A DNA stretch of 50,270 nt from an uncultured bacterium (GTDB taxonomy: Bacteria; Cyanobacteriota; Vampirovibrionia; Gastranaerophilales; Gastranaerophilaceae), in NCBI GenBank assembly GCA_900550295.1, contig URRM01000004.1:1-50270 (forward strand), in the 5' to 3' direction. The position numbers were made by a program, and so were the translations under genes. Below are positions 34,053 to 42,938 of the stretch, piece after piece. The notes under the pieces were generated by a model. The model made no database searches and was not told the origin of the DNA. It worked only from the letters and a program-made list of their open reading frames with translations. How positions within the stretch are numbered: the stretch's first letter is position 1; each line of letters begins with the position of its first letter.

Positions 34053-34382
34053 TTAGCCCAATTTTTCAGTTAATTTGCCGGCTAAAATGTGTACGTGTAA
34101 ATGGAATACAGTTTGACCTGCACCTTTACCGGTGTTCATAATAGTTCTGTAATCTGTTAAACCAAGTTTTTTTGCTGTTGCTTTAACTCCCTTTAAAATT
34201 TTAACCATTAACTCTTCATCTTCAAGTTCGGCTAAAGATGCAACGTGAGTTTTAGGAATTACTAAAACATGGGTGTCTGCTTGAGGGTTCAAGTCTTTTA
34301 TTGTAATTACAGCATCATCTTCGTAAACGAAGTTAGACGGAATTTCTTTGTTAATTATTTTGCAAAAAATACAATCGTTCAT
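34053..34382 (-). CDS. HIT family (HinT-like) nucleotide hydrolase
   Basis: The 109-residue protein is a histidine triad hydrolase. The triad HLHVHIL has H94, H96 and H98, and CIFCKI near the N-terminus provides the usual Cys pair. HinT-type enzymes cleave phosphoramidates such as lysyl-AMP and remove adenylates formed by aminoacyl-tRNA synthetases. Its ATG overlaps the proS stop by one base, which fits a role beside a synthetase. AAAGGAAG lies before the start. Confidence 0.92.
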   Translation of the reverse strand: MNDCIFCKIINKEIPSNFVYEDDAVITIKDLNPQADTHVLVIPKTHVASLAELEDEELMVKILKGVKATAKKLGLTDYRTIMNTGKGAGQTVFHLHVHILAGKLTEKLG

Positions 34383-36121
34383 TATAAAACTTCCTTTACT
34401 TTTGTAATAACTTGTTCAACAGCTTGTTCAGGAGTCATTGATTCTGATGAATCAGTTTGACGAGTTTTTAATTCAACTTGACCTTCAGAGATTGCTTTAC
34501 CAACAGTAATTCTGAATGGGAAGCCGATTAAATCTGCATCTTTAAATTTAACTCCGGCTCTTTCAGGGCGATCATCTAAAACAGCTTCAATACCCGCATT
34601 GATAAGTTTTGCATAAATATCTTTAGCAACGCTCATTTGTTGTTCGTCTTTGTCGTTCAAAGGTACAACACAAACGTGGTATGGAGCAATTTGGATTGGC
34701 CATAAAATACCGTGTTCATCGTGCCATCTTTCAACAGCAGCTGCGGCCGTTCTTGTAACGCCGATACCGTAGCAACCCATTACGTATGGTTGAGCCTTAC
34801 CGTTTTTGTCTAAGAACATGGCGTTCATTGGTTTTGAATATTTTGTACCAAGTTGGAAGATGTTACCAACCTCAATACCTCTTGTAACTTTTAACGGTTG
34901 ACCGCATTGAGGGCAAATTTCGCCTGCTTGTGCAAGTCTGATGTCTTCAAATTTTTCAATGTGAGGAATATCAACATCTAAGTTTGCACCAACCATGTGT
35001 TTGTCTTCTTGGTTAATACCAACAACAAAGTTTTTCATATCTTTTACTGTTTCATCAGCAACAATTGTGATTCCTTCCATACCTTTAGGTCCTATGAATC
35101 CTCTTGCTGCGTTGAAACCTTTTTCAACCATTAATTCTTCGATTTCAGGAGCTGATGCAATTCTGATATCCATACCGCCAACGGCATTTAATAATTTTGT
35201 TTCTTCAACTTCTTTGTCTGCCCTGATTAAAGCAATAACAGGTTTTTTATCAACAATGTAGACTAAGCTTTTTAGAATAACTGTTGCAGGAATGTTTAAG
35301 AAGTTGCAAAGTTCTTCAATTGAGTGAGTTTGAGGAGTATCAATAACTTTAGTTTCGTTGAAACCGAATTTGCTTCCGTCAACTTCTGCTGGTGGAAGTT
35401 TTGATACAGCGTGGTTAGAGTTTGCTGAATAATCGCAACCGTCACAGTAAAATACATCGTTTTCACCGGCATCTGTTGTTGTGATTACCATAAATTCGTG
35501 ACTTACGCTACCGCCGATTGCGCCTGAATCTGATTGAACCATTTTTGTTTCAAGTCCGCATCTTTTAAAGATTCTTGTGTAAGCATCAGCCATGTTTTGG
35601 TATTCTTTTTCCAAACCTTCTTGGTCAACGTCAAAACTATATCCGTCTTTCATGATGAATTCACGACCTCTAAGTAAACCAAAACGAGGACGAACTTCAT
35701 CACGGAATTTTTCTTGGAATTGGTATAAGTTTACAGGCATTTGTTTGTAAGATTTCAAACCGTCACGAGCAACTGCTGTAATAACTTCTTCTGCTGTAGG
35801 TGACAAGCACATTTCACGGTCATGTCTATCTCTGAAACGAGCTAATTCTCTGCCGTAAGCTTCCCATCTGCCTGATTCATCCCAAAGTTCTCTTGGTTGA
35901 ACAACAGGAAGTAACAATTCTTGTGCGCCTGATGCGTTTAATTCTTCTCTAATGATGTTTTCAATTTTTCTTAAAACACGCCACATTAAAGGCAAGTAGT
36001 TGTAAACACCACTGGTTAATTTTCTTATATAACCCGCTCTTACTAAAAATTTATGAGAAACAACTTCTGCATCTGCCGGAAATTCTCTTAGGGTTTGTAC
36101 GAATAATTTTGACATTTTCAT
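34382..36121 (-). CDS. proS: Prolyl-tRNA synthetase, bacterial type with editing domain
   Basis: ProRS charges tRNA-Pro and edits alanine. The 579-residue protein has class II motif 1 (TSGVYNYLPLMWRVL) and motif 2 (R-P-R-FGLLRGREFIMKDGYSF). An inserted editing (INS) domain occupies about 225-380. Motif 3 is GCYGIGVTRTAAAAVE, and an anticodon-binding domain ends the protein. The length fits the ProS type 1 form. GAGG lies 10 bases before the ATG. It is the first gene of the unit with HIT and the two speE-like genes. Confidence 0.95.
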   Translation of the reverse strand: MKMSKLFVQTLREFPADAEVVSHKFLVRAGYIRKLTSGVYNYLPLMWRVLRKIENIIREELNASGAQELLLPVVQPRELWDESGRWEAYGRELARFRDRHDREMCLSPTAEEVITAVARDGLKSYKQMPVNLYQFQEKFRDEVRPRFGLLRGREFIMKDGYSFDVDQEGLEKEYQNMADAYTRIFKRCGLETKMVQSDSGAIGGSVSHEFMVITTTDAGENDVFYCDGCDYSANSNHAVSKLPPAEVDGSKFGFNETKVIDTPQTHSIEELCNFLNIPATVILKSLVYIVDKKPVIALIRADKEVEETKLLNAVGGMDIRIASAPEIEELMVEKGFNAARGFIGPKGMEGITIVADETVKDMKNFVVGINQEDKHMVGANLDVDIPHIEKFEDIRLAQAGEICPQCGQPLKVTRGIEVGNIFQLGTKYSKPMNAMFLDKNGKAQPYVMGCYGIGVTRTAAAAVERWHDEHGILWPIQIAPYHVCVVPLNDKDEQQMSVAKDIYAKLINAGIEAVLDDRPERAGVKFKDADLIGFPFRITVGKAISEGQVELKTRQTDSSESMTPEQAVEQVITKVKEVL

Positions 36122-36149
36122 AATTTATAATCCTCACTAATTTGAGAAT

Positions 36150-36178
36150 ATTTTAGCATAAAAATACAATGCGTAAAA
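36150..36178 (-). promoter_or_regulatory. Promoter of the proS unit
   Basis: Minus strand: -35 TTTTAC (36173-36178), a 17-bp spacer, TGC plus -10 TAAAAT (36150-36155). The start would lie about 20 bases before the proS ATG, leaving room for the GAGG site. This is an ordinary leader, in contrast with the leaderless promoters. Confidence 0.55.
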
Positions 36179-36234
36179 CATTATTTATAAAAGCTTAATG
36201 CCAAAAAATTTAAAGCCTTATTGTCTAATAAAAC

Positions 36235-37179
36235 TTATGCTCCTTGCGGAAGATTCTTTTCTAATTCTGCTTGCACTTCTTTTGGTTGAATTGACAAAGT
36301 ATCATGATTTTCCATTGCAAGAGTCATACACTCTTTGTATTCTGCCCACATTTGTTTGTATTTCAAAACTTGCGCCATAACGTAATACAAATCACCGTTG
36401 TCAGGAATTTCTTCTAATGCAACCTTCATTATGCCGTAAGCCTCATCGTAGCGCTCTGTTTTAAACAAAATTTTAGTCATAATCTTGTATGCTTCAATAT
36501 CACGAGGATTATATTCTAATGTTTTTTGCAAATATCCCAATGCTGAATTATAATCGCCTTGGTCGTAAGCAATTGAGCCTAGGTTAAAATATGCCCAACT
36601 GTAATTTGGTGATTGGTCAATAACCTTTTTATATTCAGCAATAGCTTCCGGAATTTTACCTTCGTTTCTGTATATGTAACCCAAGTGGAAGTGTGCAAAA
36701 ATATCATTGCTATTAAGCTGTACAGCCTTCATAAAGCATACTTTTGCAATCTCAGGTTGTTCTTTTTTTACGTAGCAAAGTCCTAAATTGAAATAACTGT
36801 TTGAATCGTCTACATCTGTCGATAATACACGCTTAAAACATTCAATAGCCTTGTCAAATTCACGCATATCAATATACACAAGACCTAAATTATAATAAAA
36901 ATCGGTATCATCTGGAGATAGTTCAATTGCCTTTAAATAAGCCTGTTCTGCTTTTGCAGTATCACGCATTTTTTCATGAACAATACCCTTGTTGTAATAA
37001 AGGCTTGCATCTTGAGGAAAAATACTAATTAAAAATTGAAACTGTTTTAAAGCTTCTTCGTTGAAACCTTTGTCTAACAAAACCACAGCCAAACGGCGTC
37101 TAGCTTGGAAGTTAGACGAATCTTCACGAAGAATTGCTTGCAATTCCTCAATTTCTTGTAAATCTTGATCTTCGCTCAT
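36235..37179 (-). CDS. Tetratricopeptide repeat protein
   Basis: The 314-residue protein consists almost wholly of TPR units of 34 residues, about seven or eight in a row from residue 22 onward. The repeated pattern is A-x-x-Y/F-x-K-A-I-x-x-x-P with Y-N-x-G at the next helix. There is no signal peptide or membrane segment, so it should act as a cytoplasmic protein-binding scaffold. It has its own promoter and ends about 110 bases from the proS start. TATAAT lies exactly 6 bases before the ATG and no ribosome-binding site is visible. The partner is unknown. Confidence 0.88.
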   Translation of the reverse strand: MSEDQDLQEIEELQAILREDSSNFQARRRLAVVLLDKGFNEEALKQFQFLISIFPQDASLYYNKGIVHEKMRDTAKAEQAYLKAIELSPDDTDFYYNLGLVYIDMREFDKAIECFKRVLSTDVDDSNSYFNLGLCYVKKEQPEIAKVCFMKAVQLNSNDIFAHFHLGYIYRNEGKIPEAIAEYKKVIDQSPNYSWAYFNLGSIAYDQGDYNSALGYLQKTLEYNPRDIEAYKIMTKILFKTERYDEAYGIMKVALEEIPDNGDLYYVMAQVLKYKQMWAEYKECMTLAMENHDTLSIQPKEVQAELEKNLPQGA

Positions 37180-37185
37180 ATTACT

Positions 37186-37213
37186 ATTATAAACGTTTTT
37201 TCAAAAGTTGCAA
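37186..37213 (-). promoter_or_regulatory. Promoter of the TPR gene, leaderless geometry
   Basis: Minus strand: -35-like TTGCAA (37208-37213), a 16-bp spacer, consensus TATAAT (37186-37191), then AGTAAT and the ATG at 37179. There is no Shine-Dalgarno. Confidence 0.6.
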
Positions 37214-37230
37214 AGATGTAAAGTTAAAAA

Positions 37231-38586
37231 TTACTTTTTGTTTTCTTTTCTTCTGTAGAAATCTTCCAAGAAACTTGTATTGAATTCACCTGTTTTGAAA
37301 ACTTCATCTTCAATAACTTCTAAATCGAATGGAATAGTAGTTTCAACCCCGATTACAACGTATTCTTTTAATGCTTGGTACATTCTACGTCTTGCTTGGT
37401 TTCTGTTTTCACCCCAGCAGATTAATTTACCAATCATTGAATCGTAGTAAGGCGGAATTTTATATCCCGGATATACGTGAGAATCTACACGAACACCGAA
37501 TCCTCCCGGTTGAACATATCCTTCAATAGTTCCAGGGCAAGGCATAAAGTTCTTTTCAGGATTTTCTGCGTTAATTCTACATTCAATTGCGTGACCTTGT
37601 AAATTTATATCTTTTTGTTTGTATTGTAATTTTTCACCTGATGCAACAAGAATTTGTTGTCTTACGATATCAACTCTGGAAATCATTTCTGTAATACAGT
37701 GTTCAACTTGAACACGTGTATTCATTTCCATGAAGTACCATTTACCGTCACTATCAAGCAAGAATTCACAAGTACCAACTCCTTCATATTTAACAGCTTT
37801 TGCTGCACGAATAGAGGCTTCACCCATTTTCTTTCTTGTACGTTCGTCAACGGCAGGAGATGGAGTTTCTTCAATTAACTTTTGGTGACGTCTTTGTACA
37901 GAACAATCACGTTCACCTAAGTAAATGTAGTTTCCATATTGGTCACCGATGATTTGTACCTCAATGTGACGAGGGTTTTCTAAATATTTTTCACAGTAAA
38001 CATCCGGATTGCCGAAAGATTTTTCTGCTTCTGATTGGCAAAGTTGTAAGTTTGTTGCAACTTCATCGTCGTTTCTGCAAACTCTCATACCTTTACCGCC
38101 ACCACCAGCAGTCGCTTTCAAGATAACAGGATATTTAACTTTTTTAGCAAATTTAATAACTTCTTTTGCATCGTGAACAATGCCTGTACCAGGGATTACA
38201 GGTACATCATTTTCAATCATTGTCTTACGAGCATTAGCTTTATCACCCATTTTTCTCATAGATTGAGAAGATGGTCCGATAAATTTGATGTTATGTTGTT
38301 CACAAATTGCTGCAAAATCAGCTCTTTCTGATAAGAAACCGTATCCAGGGTGAATTGCATCAACACCTGCAAGCTCAGCAACAGACATAATTGCAGGAAT
38401 GCTTAAGTAACTTTTTGAGCTGTCAGCAGGTCCAATACAATAGGCATCAGTTGCAAGTCTTACGTGAAGTGAATTTGCGTCTGCTTCTGAGTATACAGCA
38501 ACAGTCGGAATACCTAATTCACGGCATGCTCTTATGATTCTAACCGAAATTTCACCACGGTTTGCAACAAGAACTTTTCTAAACAT
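37231..38586 (-). CDS. accC: Acetyl-CoA carboxylase, biotin carboxylase subunit
   Basis: AccC carboxylates the biotin on AccB with ATP and bicarbonate, the first half of malonyl-CoA formation. The 451-residue ATP-grasp protein has an N-terminal NRGEISVRIIRACRELGI, a glycine-rich KATAGGGGKGMR loop near 159-170, GERDCSVQRRHQK and the EMNTRVQVEH signature near 288. Length and motifs are standard. It lies 26 bases after accB in the efp-accB-accC unit, with AGGAA before the ATG. The carboxyltransferase genes are not in the window. Confidence 0.96.
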   Translation of the reverse strand: MFRKVLVANRGEISVRIIRACRELGIPTVAVYSEADANSLHVRLATDAYCIGPADSSKSYLSIPAIMSVAELAGVDAIHPGYGFLSERADFAAICEQHNIKFIGPSSQSMRKMGDKANARKTMIENDVPVIPGTGIVHDAKEVIKFAKKVKYPVILKATAGGGGKGMRVCRNDDEVATNLQLCQSEAEKSFGNPDVYCEKYLENPRHIEVQIIGDQYGNYIYLGERDCSVQRRHQKLIEETPSPAVDERTRKKMGEASIRAAKAVKYEGVGTCEFLLDSDGKWYFMEMNTRVQVEHCITEMISRVDIVRQQILVASGEKLQYKQKDINLQGHAIECRINAENPEKNFMPCPGTIEGYVQPGGFGVRVDSHVYPGYKIPPYYDSMIGKLICWGENRNQARRRMYQALKEYVVIGVETTIPFDLEVIEDEVFKTGEFNTSFLEDFYRRKENKK

Positions 38587-38612
38587 AATATTCTATTCCT
38601 AATTTTTTAAAT

Positions 38613-39071
38613 TTATTCAATATACATTAACACTTGACCATATTCAACAGGTTGACCGTCGTCTACACAAATTTCAACAACTTTACCTGAAAAATCTGAT
38701 TCAATTTCGTTCATAAGCTTCATTGCTTCAATGATACAAACAACTTCGCCTTGAGCGACAAGTGATCCAACCTCAACAAAAGCAGGAGCATCAGGTGATG
38801 CAGCCTTGTAGAAAGTACCAACCATTGGTGATTTTACAGCTTTTGCAGTTTTAGCAATGGAAGATGTACCATCTTCTTTAGCTTCTTCAACCTTGGCAGG
38901 TGCCGGAGCTTTTGCTTCAACAACAGGTGCAGGAACCATGCTAGTTGTTACTGTTTGTTTTTCTCTTTTTAGTACAATTGATTGTTCTTGGTCTTCTAAT
39001 TGCATTTCTGTCAATTCAGACTCGTTCATCAATTTAGCCAACTTTTCTAAATATTTTAAATCAAACTTCAT
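38613..39071 (-). CDS. accB: Biotin carboxyl carrier protein of acetyl-CoA carboxylase
   Basis: AccB carries the biotin that shuttles CO2 between AccC and the carboxyltransferase. The 152-residue protein has an N-terminal helical part, an Ala/Pro-rich flexible linker (about 47-60) and a biotinyl domain (78-152). Biotin would be attached to K118 in EAMKLMNE, and the thumb-like SPMVGTFYKA segment precedes it. AAAGGA lies before the ATG. It is co-transcribed with efp and accC. Confidence 0.95.
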   Translation of the reverse strand: MKFDLKYLEKLAKLMNESELTEMQLEDQEQSIVLKREKQTVTTSMVPAPVVEAKAPAPAKVEEAKEDGTSSIAKTAKAVKSPMVGTFYKAASPDAPAFVEVGSLVAQGEVVCIIEAMKLMNEIESDFSGKVVEICVDDGQPVEYGQVLMYIE

Positions 39072-39104
39072 ATTCTAAATCCTTTCTAGACAATGCCAGT
39101 TTAA

Positions 39105-39665
39105 CTAGCATCTGTCAAGATATTCGTTAGTTCTTGTATCAATTCTAATTCTGTCGCCGTTTACTACGAAGAATGGAACGTTAACTATTGCACCTGTTTC
39201 AGTTTCAGCAGGTTTTGTACCGCCTTGAGAAGTGTTACCCTTTTCAGCAGGAGGTGTGTTAACAACTTCTAATTCAACGTGAGTTGGAAGATCAACACCG
39301 ATTACGTTACCTTCGTGAGTTAAAACAGAAACGTTCATGTTTTCTTTTAAGTATTTGATACCGTCACCAATCATATCTGCAGTAACAGTAATTTGTTCAT
39401 AAGTTTCAAGGTCCATCATTACATAGCCAGAACCTTCTTTATATAAGTATTGCATATCTCTACGATCAAGCATAGCTTTAGCAACTTTTTCACCAGCTCT
39501 GAATGTTTTTTCAACAACTTGACCAGTTTCAACGTTTTTTAATTTTGTTCTTACGAATGCTGCACCTTTACCTGGTTTAACGTGTAAGAATTCAACTACT
39601 GACCATAAAGAACCGCCATCTAGTTGTAGAGTTAAGCCTGTTTTTAAATCGTTTACCGAAATCAT
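39105..39665 (-). CDS. efp: Translation elongation factor P
   Basis: EF-P relieves ribosome stalling at proline runs. The 186-residue protein has the three beta-barrel domains and the KOW-like tip HVKPGKGAAFVRTKL with K33 as the possible modification site. The C-terminal IRIDTRTNEYLDR is typical. No modification gene (epmA, ymfI-type) is in the window. AAAGGAG precedes the ATG. It is the first gene of the efp-accB-accC unit, an order seen in several phyla. Confidence 0.96.
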   Translation of the reverse strand: MISVNDLKTGLTLQLDGGSLWSVVEFLHVKPGKGAAFVRTKLKNVETGQVVEKTFRAGEKVAKAMLDRRDMQYLYKEGSGYVMMDLETYEQITVTADMIGDGIKYLKENMNVSVLTHEGNVIGVDLPTHVELEVVNTPPAEKGNTSQGGTKPAETETGAIVNVPFFVVNGDRIRIDTRTNEYLDRC

Positions 39666-39693
39666 AAATTCTCCTTTTTTTAACTATGGGTAA

Positions 39694-39721
39694 ATAATAG
39701 CATAAACAAAATTTTTTTCAA
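39694..39721 (-). promoter_or_regulatory. Promoter of efp-accB-accC
   Basis: Minus strand: -35 TTGAAA (39716-39721), a 16-bp spacer ending TGC, -10 TATTAT (39694-39699). The start would be about 22 bases before the ATG, with the AAAGGAG site in the leader. Confidence 0.6.
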
Positions 39722-39812
39722 GAAAATAGTTGTAAAGATGATATAAAGGGCATGTTAAAATCTATAAGACAATAAGTCGATTTTATTATTAAAAAGTCAT
39801 TTTAAACAGTCT

Positions 39813-39900
39813 TGGTTTATTCGGGGTGTCGGCAGAGTAACGTCTGACCGACACCTTACGGGTTCGCTCACTTCGTTCGACTCCACCCTACCGAAAAACC
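39813..39900. repeat. 88-bp inverted-repeat element with inner hairpin
   Basis: GGTTTATTCGG at the left edge is nearly the reverse complement of CCGAAAAACC at the right edge. Inside, GGTGTCGG (39825-39832) pairs with CCGACACC (39848-39855). The part at 39858-39890 with GGGTTCGCTCACTTCG and GACTCCACCC resembles the reverse complement of a piece of the repeat at 18488-18700. It lies between the efp promoter and the pseudopilin stop. A decayed mobile or dispersed element, or a structured RNA, are both possible. Confidence 0.5.
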
Positions 39901-39901
39901 A

Positions 39902-40594
39902 TCAATTACATGAAACTTTATCATCCCAATTTATAACATTTGGACAGTTTTTGTAATCCATATTTTTATTTAATAAAACCCAAGCGGAGCAAGCGTAAGA
40001 AAGTCCTTCTTTTTGAATACAATCTGTAAACGGAACAAGCGTGTCTTTTGGACCTCCCATCGGAATCAACCCTTTTTGAGTTGTGTAAAACCCAAATTGG
40101 TCACGCCCTGCGGTATTTGAACTTCTTGGACCGTCAACGTCTATGTATGTTGCACCTAAAATAGGATTTGTATTATCTATAGGATCAAATTCGCCTCTAA
40201 AATCGTCATTGATTAACATTGAACTTCCGTTCATCATGCGTAATTTATAACCTGTTAAGTTGTCAGATTCAAAGCCACAAGAACCTTCTGTAGGTTTGCA
40301 GTAGTTTAAAACCTTCATTTTTTCTCTTAAAACATCAGTAAACTCGCTAGATGTGTAGGGCTTACTTAGTGCACTAAAACCGAAATCTGAAACATCAAAA
40401 TTTGAAATTTTATCAATAACTAATGCAAGTTCAATTTTTTTATAGTTTTCATTTAATAAATCAGAAATAGCTCTTTCTTTATTAACTTTCACAACTGTCG
40501 GAATTGTCATCATAGAGATTACACCGATGACAAAAAGAACCACAAGCATTTCTGCAAGAGTGAAAGCGTTAAATTTTAAGCAATATTTTTTCAT
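39902..40594 (-). CDS. Prepilin-type protein, paralogue of the 20068 pseudopilin
   Basis: The 230-residue protein has a short basic leader and the prepilin site FNA|FTLAEM, cleaved after Ala10, with Glu15 at mature +5. The hydrophobic helix covers about 16-30. The C-terminal part shares with the 20068-20946 protein a DVDGP segment, then AGRDQFGFYTTQKGLIPMGG, and a late Cys-SAWV-x-x-N-x-x-MDY. This points to a family with a common ending beyond the pilin helix. It may be a minor pilin or pseudopilin in an export or adhesion filament. It is the last gene of the pyrH unit, nine bases after the DUF212 gene. Confidence 0.82.
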   Translation of the reverse strand: MKKYCLKFNAFTLAEMLVVLFVIGVISMMTIPTVVKVNKERAISDLLNENYKKIELALVIDKISNFDVSDFGFSALSKPYTSSEFTDVLREKMKVLNYCKPTEGSCGFESDNLTGYKLRMMNGSSMLINDDFRGEFDPIDNTNPILGATYIDVDGPRSSNTAGRDQFGFYTTQKGLIPMGGPKDTLVPFTDCIQKEGLSYACSAWVLLNKNMDYKNCPNVINWDDKVSCN

Positions 40595-40603
40595 AAAATT
40601 TCT

Positions 40604-41074
40604 CTATAAAAGAATAATGTAGTGGAAGAAGAATGCGAAAACAATACCTAAAATTGCACCACAGAAAACTTCTTTAGGTGTATGTCCAAGCATTTCTTTC
40701 AACTTAGTACCGGCAGCATTAATGTCGTGTTTGTAGAAATCAGCAACCATTTTGTTTAAACAAACCGCCATTTTGCCTGAAGCTCTACGAATACCGGCAG
40801 CATCATACATTACAACGAATGCATAACCAATTGCAATAGCAAACATTGTTGATGTAAAGCCATCCAGGATACCAACGATTGTTGATAGAGCCACAACACC
40901 TGCAGAGTGTGAACTTGGCATGCCACCTGTTGTTGTAAAAATTCTGAAATCAACTCTTCTATTGATAATAATATCTAAAAGTAATTTGATTACTTGTGCA
41001 ATAAAAGCGGCCAAAAGACCTGCTGCAATTGCTTCAATACCTGTGTTTGTGTACTTTGCGATTAAATTTTCCAT
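40604..41074 (-). CDS. Divergent PAP2 family (DUF212, YuiD-like) membrane protein
   Basis: The 156-residue membrane protein has four or five helices. Typical DUF212 motifs are TTGGMPSSHSAG near 48-59, RRASGKMA near 96-103 and the C-terminal LGHTPKEVFCGAILGI. They resemble the acid phosphatase/PAP2 catalytic blocks, so the protein may act on a lipid phosphate or polyprenyl pyrophosphate. Its position beside ispA, which makes polyprenyl diphosphates, and cdsA fits that view but does not prove it. AAGG precedes the ATG. Confidence 0.87.
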   Translation of the reverse strand: MENLIAKYTNTGIEAIAAGLLAAFIAQVIKLLLDIIINRRVDFRIFTTTGGMPSSHSAGVVALSTIVGILDGFTSTMFAIAIGYAFVVMYDAAGIRRASGKMAVCLNKMVADFYKHDINAAGTKLKEMLGHTPKEVFCGAILGIVFAFFFHYIILL

Positions 41075-41075
41075 T

Positions 41076-41930
41076 TTATACCTTTTCTCTTATTGAATTA
41101 ATAATTGAGTTGAAAATTTCAGACTCAATGTTTTGTTTCTTTAGTATATCATAGGCCTTGTCTAAAAGGCAATTAAGTTCACATTTGGCTTTTTCAATTC
41201 CGAAAAGAGCGGTGTATGTTAACTTTCCTTCTTCTTTATCTTTGCCCATAGTTTTACCCATTTCTTCAAAAGTAGAAGTTTCGTCTAAAATATCGTCACA
41301 AATTTGGAATGCAAAACCAAGCATTTGACCGAAATTATCCATTGCTTTAAGTTGTTCTTCGTTTACATTTGCTATGTGTGCACCGGCTTTTAGGGCTGCT
41401 TTGAATAAATCAGCAGTTTTGTGAGTGTGGATGAATTCAAGAATTTTAGCATCATAAGGTTTGCCTTCCATTGCAATATCCACCACTTGTCCTGCAATGA
41501 TTCCGTAAGCGCCTGCTGCAATTGCGTGTTCTCTTAAAACTTTTACGATTACTTCTGCAGGAAGGTCAGATTTATCAATAATTAACTGAGTTCCGTAACT
41601 GATTAAAGCATCACCTGCAAGAACGGCTGTACTTTCAGAGAATTTTTTGTGATTTGTAAGTTTTCCACGTCTGTAATCGTCATTGTCCATACAAGGTAAA
41701 TCGTCATGGATAAGACTTTGAGTGTGTAACATTTCAAATGCACAAGCTGTAGGCAAAGCTTTTTCTATTTCTCCGCCAAAAACTCTGCAAGCTTCAAGAC
41801 ACATAATCGGTCTTAACCTTTTTCCACCTGCAAGTAAGCTGTAACGCATTGATTCAAAAATTTCTTCAGGATAGCCTACAGGTAAGTATTCATCCAATTT
41901 TTTGTTTACTAAATTGATTAATTCTTTCAT
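41076..41930 (-). CDS. ispA: Short-chain polyprenyl (farnesyl/geranylgeranyl) diphosphate synthase
   Basis: IspA joins isopentenyl units to make farnesyl or geranylgeranyl diphosphate. The 284-residue all-helical protein has the first aspartate-rich motif DDLPCMD at 76-82 and the second QICDDILDE near 210. GGKRLRP near 36-42 supplies a diphosphate site. I start at ATG 41930 because AGGAAAA lies just before it and the family starts there; a start at 41945 would overlap the rsgA end. Chain length is not readable from sequence alone. Lies two bases before the DUF212 gene. Confidence 0.92.
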   Translation of the reverse strand: MKELINLVNKKLDEYLPVGYPEEIFESMRYSLLAGGKRLRPIMCLEACRVFGGEIEKALPTACAFEMLHTQSLIHDDLPCMDNDDYRRGKLTNHKKFSESTAVLAGDALISYGTQLIIDKSDLPAEVIVKVLREHAIAAGAYGIIAGQVVDIAMEGKPYDAKILEFIHTHKTADLFKAALKAGAHIANVNEEQLKAMDNFGQMLGFAFQICDDILDETSTFEEMGKTMGKDKEEGKLTYTALFGIEKAKCELNCLLDKAYDILKKQNIESEIFNSIINSIREKV

Positions 41931-41931
41931 T

Positions 41932-42936
41932 TTATTTTTCCTCATGAATTTCTTTATGTATGCTTTGTTTTTGAGTGTTTCTGGCAGATTGACGTTTTTG
42001 AGCGCTAATTTTTACTGCCATTTTGTCATTATGATGTTTAAAATGAGTTTCTCTTTCGTGCTTTGTGCCTGAAAATTTAACTCGTTCTTTATATTCTTTT
42101 GCCTCATTTACAAAGGTTAAATAGCTTTGATAACGACTTAAATCAATATCATCAATGTGTTCTAATACTGCACAGCCTGTTTCTTTGTCGTGCAAACAGT
42201 CTGAAAACTTACAATAACCTTTGTATTGACTAATTTCATCAAATAAAGAGTCAACCTCGTTTGGCATTAAAAAATCAAATTTAAGATTGCTAAACCCCGG
42301 AGTATCAACGATTCTCATTGTGTCTGTAATGTTTATAATTTCACAATGGCGTGTTGTATGAGTTCCTCGTTCGGTTTTTTCGCTGACAGATTTTGTTCTT
42401 AAATTACAATTTGGGTTAATTGCATTGATTAAACTTGACTTTCCAACTCCTGAACTTCCGCAAAGAACTGAAATTTTGCCGTCTAAAATTTCTTTGAAAT
42501 CTTCAATTCCGTCTTTTTCTTTTGCAGATGTGAAAACAATATCAAATCCTAACGGTTCATATATTTGAAATACTTTTTCGATAGTAGAATCATCAAGTGA
42601 TAAATCGTTTTTGTTGAAGCATAATTCTGTCGGAATATTGTAATATTTTGCGAATGCAATGTATCGATTAAGTTGTTCAAAGCTTAATTCAGGCTCTTTT
42701 ACCGCAGATACAATTACAATTTGGTCTATGTTTGCAACATTCGGACGTGGAATGTAATTTTTCTTTGGTAAAACTTTTTCAATTGCGCCGTTTTCGAATT
42801 CAACAAAATCGCCTACAACAATTTTCAACTTTTGTTTCTTCAAGACTTCTCTTAATTTGCATTCAAAAGTTTGATTATTATGATTAACATAATAAAAATC
42901 CGAATGAATTTTAAAGATTTGTCCTGTTTGTGTCAT
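41932..42936 (-). CDS. rsgA: Small ribosomal subunit biogenesis GTPase RsgA
   Basis: RsgA is a circularly permuted GTPase that helps late 30S maturation. The 334-residue protein has an OB-like N-terminal domain, then NKNDL (G4) near 117, GSSGVGKSSLINAI (P-loop) near 158, and DTPGF (G3) near 213. A zinc-binding YCKFSDCLHDKETGCAVLEH follows. The C-terminal tail of about 45 residues is His/Lys/Arg-rich, possibly rRNA-binding. It ends four bases before the ispA start and begins two bases after rpe. Confidence 0.94.
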   Translation of the reverse strand: MTQTGQIFKIHSDFYYVNHNNQTFECKLREVLKKQKLKIVVGDFVEFENGAIEKVLPKKNYIPRPNVANIDQIVIVSAVKEPELSFEQLNRYIAFAKYYNIPTELCFNKNDLSLDDSTIEKVFQIYEPLGFDIVFTSAKEKDGIEDFKEILDGKISVLCGSSGVGKSSLINAINPNCNLRTKSVSEKTERGTHTTRHCEIINITDTMRIVDTPGFSNLKFDFLMPNEVDSLFDEISQYKGYCKFSDCLHDKETGCAVLEHIDDIDLSRYQSYLTFVNEAKEYKERVKFSGTKHERETHFKHHNDKMAVKISAQKRQSARNTQKQSIHKEIHEEK

Positions 42937-42938
42937 TC

